Shown here one piece after another: positions 25,737 through 36,449 of a stretch of DNA of 64,000 bases. The DNA lies in the NCBI RefSeq assembly GCF_023502235.1, contig NZ_JAMFLY010000001.1:1550001-1614000 (forward strand), read 5' to 3'. Below the pieces are notes generated by a model, which saw only the letters and a program-made list of their open reading frames with translations, did no database searches and was not told the DNA's origin. Numbering within the stretch: the stretch's first letter is position 1; each line of letters starts with the position of its first letter. The translations under genes were made by a program, and so were the position numbers. The stretch is from Flagellimonas myxillae. Lineage in GTDB: Bacteria; Bacteroidota; Bacteroidia; Flavobacteriales; Flavobacteriaceae.

Positions 25737-28433
25737 TTGCAATCAAATAAACATTTTTTAGTTTTCCTATTTGTTCTTCTTGGTAACACCCTAATTCTAA
25801 GAGCTCAGGAAGACCCTATAATCCCTTTGCCCATACATCCTATACAGGATAGTATAACGGCTCCTTTGATGCCCGCCAATATCCTTAACGACTCCATAGT
25901 TGTCGATTCTGTAGCGGTTGATACCGTTGCCGGCAACCAACCCTTTCTTTTGGATAAAATAAAATACAAGGCCAAGGATTACGTACGATTGAGCCAAAAG
26001 GAAAATAAAATATACCTGTTCAACGAAGCAGAAATCTATTATCAGGATACAGAACTGAAAGCAGGGGTGATCGTAATGGATTATATTAAAAATGAGGTAT
26101 ATGCGGGCCGAATGAAGGATTCCACGGGTACCTATAGCCAATTACCCTTCTTTAAACAAGGTACCCAAGAGGTAAGACCCGATTCCATCCGATTTAATTT
26201 TGATACCCAAAAAGCCTTGATTTGGAATTCCAGAACGGAACAACAAGCCGGTCTTGGGCAATTGGGCAGCGATGCTATGAAGGTATATGCCGAGATTACC
26301 AAAAAAGAAAACGATTCGGTCTACTTCTTGAGCGAAGGTAAACTCACCACCTCAAAAGATACAGTAGATCCCGATTATTACATCAGAATCAGAAAGGCCA
26401 AATTTGTACCAAAAAAGAAGATAATTGCCGGGTTCAGTAATATTTACATTGTGGACGTGCCCACCCCTGTGGCTTTGCCCTTTGCCTATTTCCCATTAAG
26501 TGTGGGAAGGACTGCGGGCTTAATATTCCCGACTTTCGGTAATGATCCCCAAAGGGGATATTTCCTTCAGAATGGTGGCTATTACCTCCCTATAAGTGAA
26601 TATGTGGACCTGCAGGTCACGGGAGATTTCTATACCAACGGCAGCTATGGTTTCAAAGCGAATTCAATTTATATGAAGCGATATAAATTTCGGGGCAATG
26701 TGAACTTTAGCTATGAAAACCTGATTCGGAGCCAAAAGGGATTCGATGATTTTAGCCGGACCAGTAATTACAACATTCGAATACAGCATACCCAAGACCC
26801 CAAGGCAAGTCCCTATTCCAGATTTTCCGCTTCGGTTAACCTTGGTAGTAGCCAGTTCTTTACCAACTCCCTGAATCAGGTAAACCGGTCCAACACCCAG
26901 ACCAATACCTTTGCCTCATCCATAAGTTATTCCAAGACCTTTCCGGCTTACCCATCGGTGAACACCAGTTTAACCTTGACCCACTCGCAAAACTCGAGAA
27001 CCCAGGCCATAAACATGTCCTTGCCAACCTTTCAGGCCAGTATGGAGCGAATTTTTCCGTTTGCCAAACGGGATGGTATCAAAAAGGGTATTTTTCAGAA
27101 CATCAACTTTCAATACGATGTTAACGCCCAAAACAGCATCACCACTACGGAAGAGGACTTTTTTACCAGCAAAATGTTTGAGGATGCCCGGGTGGGAGCC
27201 AGACATCGTATTCCTCTAGGCACCAACTTTAAAATTGCCAAATATCTCAGTGTTAGTTTGAACGGAAACTACGAGGATGTATGGACCTTGGAAACCATCA
27301 ATCGTAGGTTCGATGAAGAAGAGCAGACCGTAGTAACAGATACCATTGCCGGATTCGACCGATTTAATAGGTATAGCATGGGAGCGAGTATCGGGACGGT
27401 CATGTACGGAACCTTCAACTTTGGGGAGGATAAAAAAATCCAGGCCATTAGGCATACGATACGCCCCTCCATTAGCTACAACTACGCACCTTCGTTTGAG
27501 AAGTTCTATGAGACCTATACGGATGGTGATGACAATGAGGTGCAGTACACCCCATTCGAATCCAGTATTTATGGGCGACCTTCCTTAAGCCGAGGAAATT
27601 CCATCGGGTTTTCCTTGCAGAACACCTTGGAAGCCAAGGTACGGGATAAGGATTCAACGGTATTGGAACCCCGGAAAGTACAGATATTGAGCAACCTTAC
27701 GTTTTCCACCAATTACAACTTTGAGGCAGATTCCCTGAAGTTGAGTCCGGTCAACATCAGTGGGGCCACCCAGATTATTAAAAATGTCCCCATAAATTTC
27801 TCGGCCACATTAGATCCGTATGCGATAGACAACAACGGAAGAAGAATAAATACGTTCAACATCAACAATGGGGGAAGTCTTTTTAGGTTGACATCCGCTA
27901 GGTTGAACACTGGGTTTAGATTGGACAGCGAAATGTTCAAAAAAGGAGGCAGCAAAACCAAGGAGGACTCAAAATCCCGAGATCCAGATTACAGCTCCAA
28001 CCTCTTTGAATTAAAAGGTGCCCGGGACGGAAAATCCAATTTTGGCCGGGAAGAGGAAGAGGATCCGGACGATGCGAACAACCCACTTTATGCCAACCAA
28101 GTACCTTGGGATATGCGGGTAACCTATGTAGCCACCTATAACAACAGCAACCGGCAAAAGGAGATTACCAACCACTCCATAATGTTCAATGGCAATGTGA
28201 AACTAACCCCCAAATGGGAAGTAGGTGTCACTTCGGGCTACGACCTAAAGAACAAGGGATTTGCGGATACTCGATTCGCATTTAAACGCGACTTGAACAG
28301 TTTTAGGTTGAGTTTTGACTGGACGCCCTTTGGCCGCTTTGAAAGATGGTACTTTTTTATTGGTATAAAGGCCTCTATTCTTAGCGACCTTAAATGGGAA
28401 AACCGAAGTCAACCCTTCAGGAGCGTAAGGTAA
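25737..28433 (+). CDS. lptD: LPS-assembly outer-membrane protein LptD
   Basis: This 898-residue protein has a signal peptide, a periplasmic OstA/LptA-like jelly-roll region (about 60-250, with K-A-K-D-Y-V-R-L-S and Y-L-F-N-E-A-E-I-Y-Y-Q-D) and a large beta-barrel. The block V-P-T-P-V-A-L-P-F-A-Y-F-P is typical of LptD. It receives lipopolysaccharide from the Lpt bridge and inserts it in the outer leaflet with LptE. The start is TTG at 25737: the next ATG would remove the whole signal peptide and no in-frame ATG lies upstream nearby. The long insert around residue 740-790 is charged. LptD in Bacteroidota usually lacks the paired cysteines of the E. coli protein. Confidence 0.92.
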   Translation: MQSNKHFLVFLFVLLGNTLILRAQEDPIIPLPIHPIQDSITAPLMPANILNDSIVVDSVAVDTVAGNQPFLLDKIKYKAKDYVRLSQKENKIYLFNEAEIYYQDTELKAGVIVMDYIKNEVYAGRMKDSTGTYSQLPFFKQGTQEVRPDSIRFNFDTQKALIWNSRTEQQAGLGQLGSDAMKVYAEITKKENDSVYFLSEGKLTTSKDTVDPDYYIRIRKAKFVPKKKIIAGFSNIYIVDVPTPVALPFAYFPLSVGRTAGLIFPTFGNDPQRGYFLQNGGYYLPISEYVDLQVTGDFYTNGSYGFKANSIYMKRYKFRGNVNFSYENLIRSQKGFDDFSRTSNYNIRIQHTQDPKASPYSRFSASVNLGSSQFFTNSLNQVNRSNTQTNTFASSISYSKTFPAYPSVNTSLTLTHSQNSRTQAINMSLPTFQASMERIFPFAKRDGIKKGIFQNINFQYDVNAQNSITTTEEDFFTSKMFEDARVGARHRIPLGTNFKIAKYLSVSLNGNYEDVWTLETINRRFDEEEQTVVTDTIAGFDRFNRYSMGASIGTVMYGTFNFGEDKKIQAIRHTIRPSISYNYAPSFEKFYETYTDGDDNEVQYTPFESSIYGRPSLSRGNSIGFSLQNTLEAKVRDKDSTVLEPRKVQILSNLTFSTNYNFEADSLKLSPVNISGATQIIKNVPINFSATLDPYAIDNNGRRINTFNINNGGSLFRLTSARLNTGFRLDSEMFKKGGSKTKEDSKSRDPDYSSNLFELKGARDGKSNFGREEEEDPDDANNPLYANQVPWDMRVTYVATYNNSNRQKEITNHSIMFNGNVKLTPKWEVGVTSGYDLKNKGFADTRFAFKRDLNSFRLSFDWTPFGRFERWYFFIGIKASILSDLKWENRSQPFRSVR

Positions 28434-28475
28434 TTTTGCTATCTTGGCGCCCTAGTCTTTTCAATCCTTTACTTC

Positions 28476-28856
28476 ATGAAAAAAATTATAAATACCCCTA
28501 ATGCTCCGGCACCAATCGGTCCTTACAACCAGGCTGTTATGATCAAGGACACCCTATACATTTCAGGTCAGATTCCAATAGACCCAAAAACTGGGGATTT
28601 GGTGGAAGGGGATATCAAAAAAGAGACCCGGCAGTCCATGGAGAACCTAAAGGCCATTCTGCAAGAGGTGGGAATGACTTTTGAGCAGGTGGTGAAAGCT
28701 TCGATTTTCGTCAAGGACATGCACCAATTTGCACAAATCAATGAGGTGTACGGTTCCTATTTTGATACAGATACCGCACCAGCTAGGGAGACTGTGGAGG
28801 TTGCCAACCTACCCAAGTTTGTGAATGTGGAAATTTCTATGATCGCGGTTAAATAG
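28476..28856 (+). CDS. ridA: RidA family 2-iminobutanoate/2-iminopropanoate deaminase
   Basis: The 126-residue size and sequence are typical: N-A-P-A-P-I-G-P-Y-N-Q-A-V start, Y-I-S-G-Q-I-P, the conserved Arg in A-P-A-R-E-T-V-E-V and the ending V-N-V-E-I-S-M-I-A-V. RidA hydrolyses reactive enamine/imine intermediates from PLP enzymes and protects them from damage. It follows lptD by 42 bp and overlaps the end of the convergent kinase gene by 8 bp. Confidence 0.96.
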   Translation: MKKIINTPNAPAPIGPYNQAVMIKDTLYISGQIPIDPKTGDLVEGDIKKETRQSMENLKAILQEVGMTFEQVVKASIFVKDMHQFAQINEVYGSYFDTDTAPARETVEVANLPKFVNVEISMIAVK

Positions 28857-29700
28857 TATCGCGGTGGAATTCCATAAGTCCCTCAATGGGTTTTTGACGG
28901 ATTACGCCCAGGATCAAATCATTGCGCTCGAGTACTGTGGCAAGTTCATCTCGTAAAAAGTGAGCGATGCTCCCCACAAAATTGATGGGCACTTTGGTGG
29001 CCAATTCAAATTGCATGATGTAATTGTTGACAAACTGCTGTAGTCCTTTGTCAATTACACCTCGGCAATAGGGATGATCCTTGTTCTCGATTATAAACCG
29101 TGCAAATGTGGCCAAATAGGTATTGGGGTTGGGTTGTTTGTACAGATTCTCCTTGATCACGTCTGCCTCCAAATTGTATTCTTTGGCAAACTTAATACCC
29201 AAATCCTGTGGCATTTTATGGAAATAATAATCCCTAAGCAGTTTTCTACCGAAGAAGTTACCACTACCATCGTCCATTAAAATATATCCTAAAGAAGTTA
29301 CTTTTTGGAACAATTGGTGCCCATCGTAATAACTGCAATTGGATCCCGTACCTAGAATACATACGATACCCTGATGCCCAATTTTTGTTGTGGAATAAAT
29401 AGCAGCAAAGGTGTCTTCCCTTACTTCGGTTTTGGCATTAGGGAAAAAATTCTTGAAAATATCCTTAAGGAAATTCTTCATTCTATCGGTTCCACACCCG
29501 GCACCGTAGAAATACAACTGACTAACGACATCCTTGTTTTTGGCAAGCTCAAAGTTATTGGCCAGACGGTCCTCGATAACCTCTCTGGTAAGCACCTCAG
29601 GACTAAGACCCAATGTCTGGGTCAAGAACAATTGTTCTCCTTTATCATCCAAGGCAATCCAATCTGCTTTGGTCGCGCCACTGTCAACAATCAATATCAT
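28849..29700 (-). CDS. BadF/BadG/BcrA-type ATPase, probable N-acetylglucosamine kinase
   Basis: The protein has 283 residues and an actin-like ATPase fold. Motifs are V-D-S-G-A-T-K-A-D-W (phosphate 1), G-T-G-S-N-C-S-Y-Y-D-G (phosphate 2) and D-D-G-S-G-N-F-F-G. This matches the short Bacteroidota proteins related to mammalian GlcNAc kinase. The likely reaction is ATP-dependent phosphorylation of an amino sugar released in cell-wall recycling. It lies downstream of gapA with 68 bp between, which contains a strong hairpin. Confidence 0.82.
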   Translation of the reverse strand: MILIVDSGATKADWIALDDKGEQLFLTQTLGLSPEVLTREVIEDRLANNFELAKNKDVVSQLYFYGAGCGTDRMKNFLKDIFKNFFPNAKTEVREDTFAAIYSTTKIGHQGIVCILGTGSNCSYYDGHQLFQKVTSLGYILMDDGSGNFFGRKLLRDYYFHKMPQDLGIKFAKEYNLEADVIKENLYKQPNPNTYLATFARFIIENKDHPYCRGVIDKGLQQFVNNYIMQFELATKVPINFVGSIAHFLRDELATVLERNDLILGVIRQKPIEGLMEFHRDTI

Positions 29701-29718
29701 AAGCCGTTATTTAGTTGG

Positions 29719-29749
29719 ATTCGGGAAGAGGGGATTTCTCTTCCCGAAT
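29719..29749. other. Perfect 12-bp hairpin between gapA and the kinase gene
   Basis: The arms ATTCGGGAAGAG (29719-29730) and CTCTTCCCGAAT (29738-29749) pair perfectly around a 7-nt loop. No T-run follows on the minus strand, so it may protect the gapA 3' end or lower read-through rather than act as a standard terminator. Confidence 0.6.
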
Positions 29750-29768
29750 TCTATATTAAAGTAGTAAT

Positions 29769-30791
<1,023 letters not shown>

Positions 30792-31778
30792 TTATGTAGT
30801 CATTATATCTGACACACGGATGAGCTCTTCATCTATGTCGGTATGCGCTTTAATAGCTTCACTTATAGGAGTAAGAATCAAGTTGTTGTCTCGAATCCCA
30901 ACCATATAATTTGATTTTCCTTCCAACAGGCTTTCCACGGCCTTTACTCCCATCCTACTCGCCAAAACTCGGTCAAAGCAAGTTGGGTTTCCTCCACGTT
31001 GCATGTGGCCAAGCACGGAAACTCGAACATCATAAATAGGAAGGTGTTCCTCCACATATTCCTTGAGTTCAAAAACGTTCTTTCCAATTCTATCCCCTTC
31101 GGCGACAATGACAATACTGGAGGATTTACCAGATTTTTTACTTCGCTTTAGGGATTCGACCAATCGTTCCAGTCCCAAGTTTTGTTCGGGAATCAAAATT
31201 TCCTCGGCTCCTGCTCCCACTCCAGCATTAAGGGCAATATGACCTACATCGCGGCCCATCACCTCAACAAAGAATAGTCGATTATGGGAACTTGCCGTAT
31301 CCCTGATTTTATCTATTGCCTCAACAACGGTATTGATTGCGGTATCGAACCCTATTGTATAGGTAGAGCCTAAAATATCGTTGTCTATGGTTCCTGGGAT
31401 TCCCATAACCGGGAAGTTGTATTCCTCGTTGAAAATCAAAGCTCCACTGAAACTACCATTACCTCCGATAACTACAAAGGCGTCTATGCCTTCCTTCACC
31501 AGTTGATCGTGGGCTTTTTTGCGCCCTTCCTTGGTCCTGAACTCATCACAACGGGCAGATTTAAGAATGGTGCCCCCCTTATTGATAATATTATTGACAC
31601 TACGGGCGTCCAATGTTTTGAAATCACCTTCAATCATTCCCTGATAACCCCGATAAATGGCCACACACTCAATTTCCAAATATGCGCAAGTACGCACCAC
31701 TGAGCGAATGGCTGCATTCATTCCCGGAGAATCGCCTCCCGACGTGAACACGCCTATTTTCTTAATTTCTAAAGCCAT
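30792..31778 (-). CDS. pfkA: ATP-dependent 6-phosphofructokinase
   Basis: The 328-residue protein has the normal single-domain PFK length. Motifs are T-S-G-G-D-S-P-G-M-N-A (ATP site), P-G-T-I-D-N-D-I (catalytic base D132), V-E-V-M-G-R-D-V-G and L-G-H-M-Q-R-G-G. It phosphorylates fructose-6-phosphate. One deviation is clear: the motif usually read G-G-D-G-S is G-G-N107-G-S here (codon AAT), replacing the Asp that helps bind Mg-ATP in E. coli PfkA. It is the first gene of a pfkA-gapA operon with a good promoter upstream. Confidence 0.96.
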   Translation of the reverse strand: MALEIKKIGVFTSGGDSPGMNAAIRSVVRTCAYLEIECVAIYRGYQGMIEGDFKTLDARSVNNIINKGGTILKSARCDEFRTKEGRKKAHDQLVKEGIDAFVVIGGNGSFSGALIFNEEYNFPVMGIPGTIDNDILGSTYTIGFDTAINTVVEAIDKIRDTASSHNRLFFVEVMGRDVGHIALNAGVGAGAEEILIPEQNLGLERLVESLKRSKKSGKSSSIVIVAEGDRIGKNVFELKEYVEEHLPIYDVRVSVLGHMQRGGNPTCFDRVLASRMGVKAVESLLEGKSNYMVGIRDNNLILTPISEAIKAHTDIDEELIRVSDIMTT

Positions 31779-31795
31779 TAAAAGATTTAAAAAGC

Positions 31796-31826
31796 CAAAA
31801 CTAGGAAACTTTATTTAATTTACGAA
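31796..31826 (-). promoter_or_regulatory. Bacteroidota-type promoter for pfkA-gapA
   Basis: On the minus strand TTCG (31823-31826) is followed after exactly 19 bp by TAGTTTTG (31796-31803), a perfect TAnnTTTG. The -33 box differs from TTTG at one base. Transcription would start about 15 bp upstream of the pfkA ATG, giving a very short leader. Confidence 0.5.
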
Positions 31827-31907
31827 TGACATACCAACTAATTTGATTTCCATAAAATTCTCAAACGTTTTCGTGAAATTTTTATTGAATAATCAAAAAA
31901 AATAGGC

Positions 31908-34900
31908 CTATTTGAATGACTTTTTGGTAACGCTGTTTTTTGGGGTAAACCGAATTAGACTATCCTTCCCCATAATTTCCGTGGATTGTTCTTGTTTTAT
32001 TTCCTCCTTTGGGGCCTGTCCTTCTTCTTTTTTACTGAAAATCCGTTGCATTAGCTCTTTAAAGCTATTGAAGTCCACTTGGTACGAAAGTCCCACGCCT
32101 TGGGTGTATCCCTGCCGTTCCACCAAAAATTGTTGTATTTGATTTTCCCGATTGAAGATTTTGGCACTCAAGGTCCCTTCGTCGTTCAAGATCACCTGGA
32201 CTTCAACATCGCCTGCCACCACGGATTCCGACAATCCCCCGCCCCCAACAGGAACACCTACCCGTCCATTTACTAGGATGCGGTCGGATATTTGGGTGGA
32301 AACGGTCACCCCTATGCGGTCTTCCGTTCGCACAGCCGTTGGGTCCTCGCCACCAAAACCCTGTTCATAGGAAAGTCCTAGATTGAATTTGTCATTTTCA
32401 CCCGCTAAAATCTGATTGAGCAATCCGGATGCTGTTTGAATAAGGTTCCCCGTAACTGCCTGTTGGCTTATGCCGGTGTTTTCATCCACAAAGGTGCCTT
32501 GGGCCAAAAGGAAAAAGGCATTACGTTCCTTAACCGTGGGGTCTTGGAGTCGATATTCGAGCTCTGCTTGGCGCACGGAATTGGTTCCCGGAAAATCGAT
32601 GTCGAATGAGATATTCGGGCTTTCCAACTCCCCATCCAATCGAACTACCACCTCTGTGGGAATCCTAGATTGGTAAGCTTGATCATCCAACAAGGGTGCG
32701 GGATTGGCATTCAAACGATACACGGCTTCCAGGTCAAGCTGCGCTTCCAAGGGGTCTCGCTCCCATAAAATGGTTCCCCCAGGACGCACCTGGAATTTTT
32801 TATCTATAACTCCCCCATATTTGAAATTGTATTCCCCGGTCACGGCGACAAATTCACCATACATATTAAATTTTCCATTGGTATTGATCTCGATCAGAAG
32901 GATTCCTTCCCCTGTACCCTTCAAGGAGCTTCTCGTATCTTGGTCCACCACAATTTCCACCTCTGCATCTGGTGTTACTACTAGGTCAAACGCCATTTCT
33001 AAGCCTTGGTAATCTTCCAGTACCCGTTCTTTCTTGGATGCCTCGGAACTCCCCTTTTCAATAAAGTTGATAAAGGAATAGTCCCCTACGGTGGTAACAT
33101 CGCTCAAGGGGATTTTTAAGGAAGTCCCTCTAGCTGTTGTGGCATCCACCGCTATGGTCAATGCATCTGTGGGGCCATAAATGCTCCCTGTTCCGTTTAT
33201 AAATCCGGTTCCATAATACAGGGCTTCCTCCTCAAAGTCCGTGTTCAATATCATGAGGCGGTCATTGTTGGTATCCACATCCAAATCCAAAGACCAATCC
33301 CCAAATGCCGTATGGTTTATGGTTCCGTCCAAAGTGGCCCGGGTACCTTCGACCACATCAGAAATCCTGACTTCTTCAAAATAAAAGGTCTGATCAAATA
33401 GGCGAACCCTGGAATAGGGAGCAAAGTCATAATCCACGTTTAAGTAGGGTATGCCCAACCCGGCATCATTAAGACTGAGGATTCCATTAATAGAGGGGTT
33501 GTCCAGGTTTCCGACAATACGTGTATTGCCATTGACCTTGCCCCGGATATTGGAAATGACCCCATCGCCCAAGGGACTAAAGGGTTCCAGTTCAAAATCG
33601 GTAAAATTGGCAAAGAGATTGAGTTCTTGCTGCTTGTTCCTGTTGAACACCTTTCCGTTGACACTCATGATTTCGCGGCCATCGTTTATCAACCATGAAC
33701 TGACTCCAAATTGGGTAAGGTCGTTGTTCCCAAAAATTCCAATTTCCAAATCCCCCATCCGGTTTTTGTTGATGCTAAAATCACGGACGTTTAGGCTTGA
33801 AGTCGGTAAATAGTTACCATCTTTTTGAAGGATGTTGAGGAATCCATCGACCGACCCATCCAGTCGCAAACTGTCTATGTGAGGGGTAATCTTATTCAGG
33901 GAAACAATTTTAAATTGCAGATCCAAGTCCTTATAGGTAGAATCGGCCAATTCGCCCCGGAGCCGAATCTGTTCTCTATTGTTATTGTCCATTACAACAT
34001 CCTCGATACGGATACTGTCCAAGGTTTTGTTCAGGATTACCTTGTTCTTGCTATCCCCGTCTTTATTCAATACCCAAGTATTTCCTTTAAAGTTGATATC
34101 CGAAGTCTTCAACCCGATCACCGACTTGTTCTCATTGTTGAAGGTATGGTAAAAATTGAGGTTATAGCTATCGTCGTATCCCCTACCGCCCTTAAATTCC
34201 GTTCTAAAGAAAAGGGTGTCTTTCAGGGTGGTATTGATCATATTAAAATCCTTGACATCGTAATATATGGTGGACATATCGGCCACCGAAAGGAAGGTAT
34301 TGAACAAGGGGTTCTTGTTATCGATTTTCAATTCGATATCATCCATGTGGTTTCCGTAGGCATGGATGCTTGGGGACTTGAAGGTAAGTTTAAAATCCCC
34401 TTCGTCCGACACAATATCGCCCCGGATAAAGGTGTTGGGGTCAAAGGCAACCTCGGGGAAAAAGACATCCACAATTTTATTGTAGATCTTAAAATTAAAA
34501 CTGAGTTCCTGCCCCTCGGAAATTTCGAAGGGTTTATAATTGGTATAGATGCTTCCGATGGAATTCTGCACCAACCTGCCCAACTCGTTCACCTTAAATT
34601 TCCCACTTACATAGCCCGTTATGATATCCGGAGAATTTATTTCCACAGTACGTACCGTATCCTGGTCGAAAGAGGAAGTGATGGCAAAGTCGTCGAAGTA
34701 ATAGGTTTCGTTCTTATTCTGATATATGGTATTGGAAAAGCGTACTTGCCCCACAATGTTATCCAAGGTGCTTCCCTCCACATTCATATTAAGGTCTCCT
34801 TTAAAAATGGAAACGCTGTCCTTGATGAAGTTCATTTTTTTAAGGTCCATATGATCTACGGAAGCAATAAAATTGAACTTGTTCTCGTCATCCGCAAAAT

Positions 34901-36377
34901 CGGCCAATCCTTTAAAACTGAATTTCACATTTTGATCGTTGCTCACCAGAGAGCCATCAAAAAGCTGTTCCTTCAGTATTCCCGAAACCCTGAGGTTGGT
35001 ATACATATAATCGTTGTACTCTAACTTGTACACCTGTCCAATAACCTCGGTATTGAGGTACTCGGAATTGAACCCTTTCCCCTCAACGTTCACATCCAAG
35101 GAAGTCAAGCCCAATTGCTCTTCCTCCGTAAAATTGCCCAAGTCAAAATCAATCAAGGAAATAAAACCAATATAGGATGCATTTTCATTGGTCTGGATGT
35201 TGGTCATCTGAAGATCGGCATAACTGCTTCCTATAGCTGTATTTAGGTTCACCTGTACGTCCAGGGAGGTTTCGGTGACCTCTGCATCTCCCCGAATGGT
35301 AAACTGACCCAATTTTTGAAGGGGCGGTGGTATGGTCTTCCCCAAAATATTGGGCAAAATGGCTCTCAATTGATAGTAACTCGAGGTCAAATTTTTCATC
35401 TCCGCTTGCATCACAAAGGGAGCATCCTTGCTGAACATATTGTTGAATTGGAAATCGCCCCGGATTCCCGTCCGATCGGATTCCAGAAAGAGATTGTTCA
35501 CTTCCAAGGCATTCAATACACCACCAAAGTCGCCAGAAAATGTAACAGACCTATCCTTTCCAAATTCGTTATAAAAGCTATTGACATCATTCAGCGATAC
35601 AGTGGACTCGGTAAACTGCGCTTTTATGTTGACTTTGTCCAAGAATTCCTTAAAGTCCTCACGGTCATATTCAAAAACCAATTGCCCCTGCAATTCAGAT
35701 TCGTTGGTGCGGATATTCAAATCTTCAAACCGCATATACTCCTTGGTGTAGGTGAACTCGGTGGATAAATTTTCAAGTCTTACTCCCTTTTTACTGAGCA
35801 ACGACAGCTGTTCTATATCCAAGGTGACATCAGGGCCAAGAATCTGAAAATCCTTTGCCACAACAGCTAAGTCGGCAAAATCCAAAACTTCCTGTTTTTC
35901 GGCATTCTCATCCGTAAGCTTGAATTTTCCGTCGGCAATCTCGATTTCATCCGAAGCCATAAAAAATGGCGGCGTCCCTGGAGCACGGGGCTTTCCATCG
36001 TCCAATTTTTCCACAAAAACATCAAGATTGGTATCCCGTTCCCCCTCATAGGTCTTCAGGTTAAAGAAAAGTCCGTCTATTGCTATATCCCCAAACTCCA
36101 ATCTTCCATCTGTCATGTTTTTCAGGTTCAGGATGGAGGTGGTGAGCTTTTCGATGTAGACGAGTGTATCCTTTTTATAGTCCTCCACATAAATTCCCTT
36201 GATACCCGTGTTCAAGCTAAAGAGGGATAGGCTTACGCGATCAATATTGATATTGGTTCCAAACTCCGTGTTGAGGGTTTCAGTGGCATATCGGGCCATT
36301 CGGGTCTGAACAGCTGGAATGGATAAAATTAAGGACCCCAAGACCATGATCAGCAGAATTGCCAATACCAAGCGCAA
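31908..36377 (-). CDS. tamB: TamB-like translocation and assembly module / lipid-bridge protein
   Basis: The protein is about 1489 residues, with one N-terminal membrane helix, a very long repetitive beta-rich region (AsmA/DUF490-like) and the C-terminal DUF490/TamB domain (about 1050-1420; G-E-Y-N-F-K-Y-G-G-V-I-D-K-K-F is typical). TamB-type proteins span the periplasm and carry phospholipids, and help outer-membrane protein assembly. The annotated start is TTG at 36377. No ATG exists between the in-frame stop at 36408 and this point. An earlier non-standard start (ATC at 36401) would add K-K-L-R-K-I-L-L, which looks like the normal basic N-terminus. It is divergent from tsaD with about 70 bp between. 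Confidence 0.9.
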   Translation of the reverse strand: MRLVLAILLIMVLGSLILSIPAVQTRMARYATETLNTEFGTNINIDRVSLSLFSLNTGIKGIYVEDYKKDTLVYIEKLTTSILNLKNMTDGRLEFGDIAIDGLFFNLKTYEGERDTNLDVFVEKLDDGKPRAPGTPPFFMASDEIEIADGKFKLTDENAEKQEVLDFADLAVVAKDFQILGPDVTLDIEQLSLLSKKGVRLENLSTEFTYTKEYMRFEDLNIRTNESELQGQLVFEYDREDFKEFLDKVNIKAQFTESTVSLNDVNSFYNEFGKDRSVTFSGDFGGVLNALEVNNLFLESDRTGIRGDFQFNNMFSKDAPFVMQAEMKNLTSSYYQLRAILPNILGKTIPPPLQKLGQFTIRGDAEVTETSLDVQVNLNTAIGSSYADLQMTNIQTNENASYIGFISLIDFDLGNFTEEEQLGLTSLDVNVEGKGFNSEYLNTEVIGQVYKLEYNDYMYTNLRVSGILKEQLFDGSLVSNDQNVKFSFKGLADFADDENKFNFIASVDHMDLKKMNFIKDSVSIFKGDLNMNVEGSTLDNIVGQVRFSNTIYQNKNETYYFDDFAITSSFDQDTVRTVEINSPDIITGYVSGKFKVNELGRLVQNSIGSIYTNYKPFEISEGQELSFNFKIYNKIVDVFFPEVAFDPNTFIRGDIVSDEGDFKLTFKSPSIHAYGNHMDDIELKIDNKNPLFNTFLSVADMSTIYYDVKDFNMINTTLKDTLFFRTEFKGGRGYDDSYNLNFYHTFNNENKSVIGLKTSDINFKGNTWVLNKDGDSKNKVILNKTLDSIRIEDVVMDNNNREQIRLRGELADSTYKDLDLQFKIVSLNKITPHIDSLRLDGSVDGFLNILQKDGNYLPTSSLNVRDFSINKNRMGDLEIGIFGNNDLTQFGVSSWLINDGREIMSVNGKVFNRNKQQELNLFANFTDFELEPFSPLGDGVISNIRGKVNGNTRIVGNLDNPSINGILSLNDAGLGIPYLNVDYDFAPYSRVRLFDQTFYFEEVRISDVVEGTRATLDGTINHTAFGDWSLDLDVDTNNDRLMILNTDFEEEALYYGTGFINGTGSIYGPTDALTIAVDATTARGTSLKIPLSDVTTVGDYSFINFIEKGSSEASKKERVLEDYQGLEMAFDLVVTPDAEVEIVVDQDTRSSLKGTGEGILLIEINTNGKFNMYGEFVAVTGEYNFKYGGVIDKKFQVRPGGTILWERDPLEAQLDLEAVYRLNANPAPLLDDQAYQSRIPTEVVVRLDGELESPNISFDIDFPGTNSVRQAELEYRLQDPTVKERNAFFLLAQGTFVDENTGISQQAVTGNLIQTASGLLNQILAGENDKFNLGLSYEQGFGGEDPTAVRTEDRIGVTVSTQISDRILVNGRVGVPVGGGGLSESVVAGDVEVQVILNDEGTLSAKIFNRENQIQQFLVERQGYTQGVGLSYQVDFNSFKELMQRIFSKKEEGQAPKEEIKQEQSTEIMGKDSLIRFTPKNSVTKKSFK

Positions 36378-36415
36378 CAGTATTTTCCTTAATTTTTTGA
36401 TAGGGCTTTATGTTT

Positions 36416-36423
36416 TACCTTTG
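36416..36423 (+). promoter_or_regulatory. Candidate -7 element upstream of tsaD
   Basis: TACCTTTG fits TAnnTTTG exactly. A TTTG lies 16 bp upstream rather than 19, so the -33 assignment is weak. The implied leader before the GTG at 36450 is about 20 nt. Confidence 0.4.
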
Positions 36424-36449
36424 CTCGACCAATTTTTGTTCCAAAACCC

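Noticed and set aside
33825..35024. Open frame of 399 codons on the plus strand
   Set aside because: It lies fully antisense to tamB, has no start context or known motif, and its sequence mirrors the repetitive tamB code.
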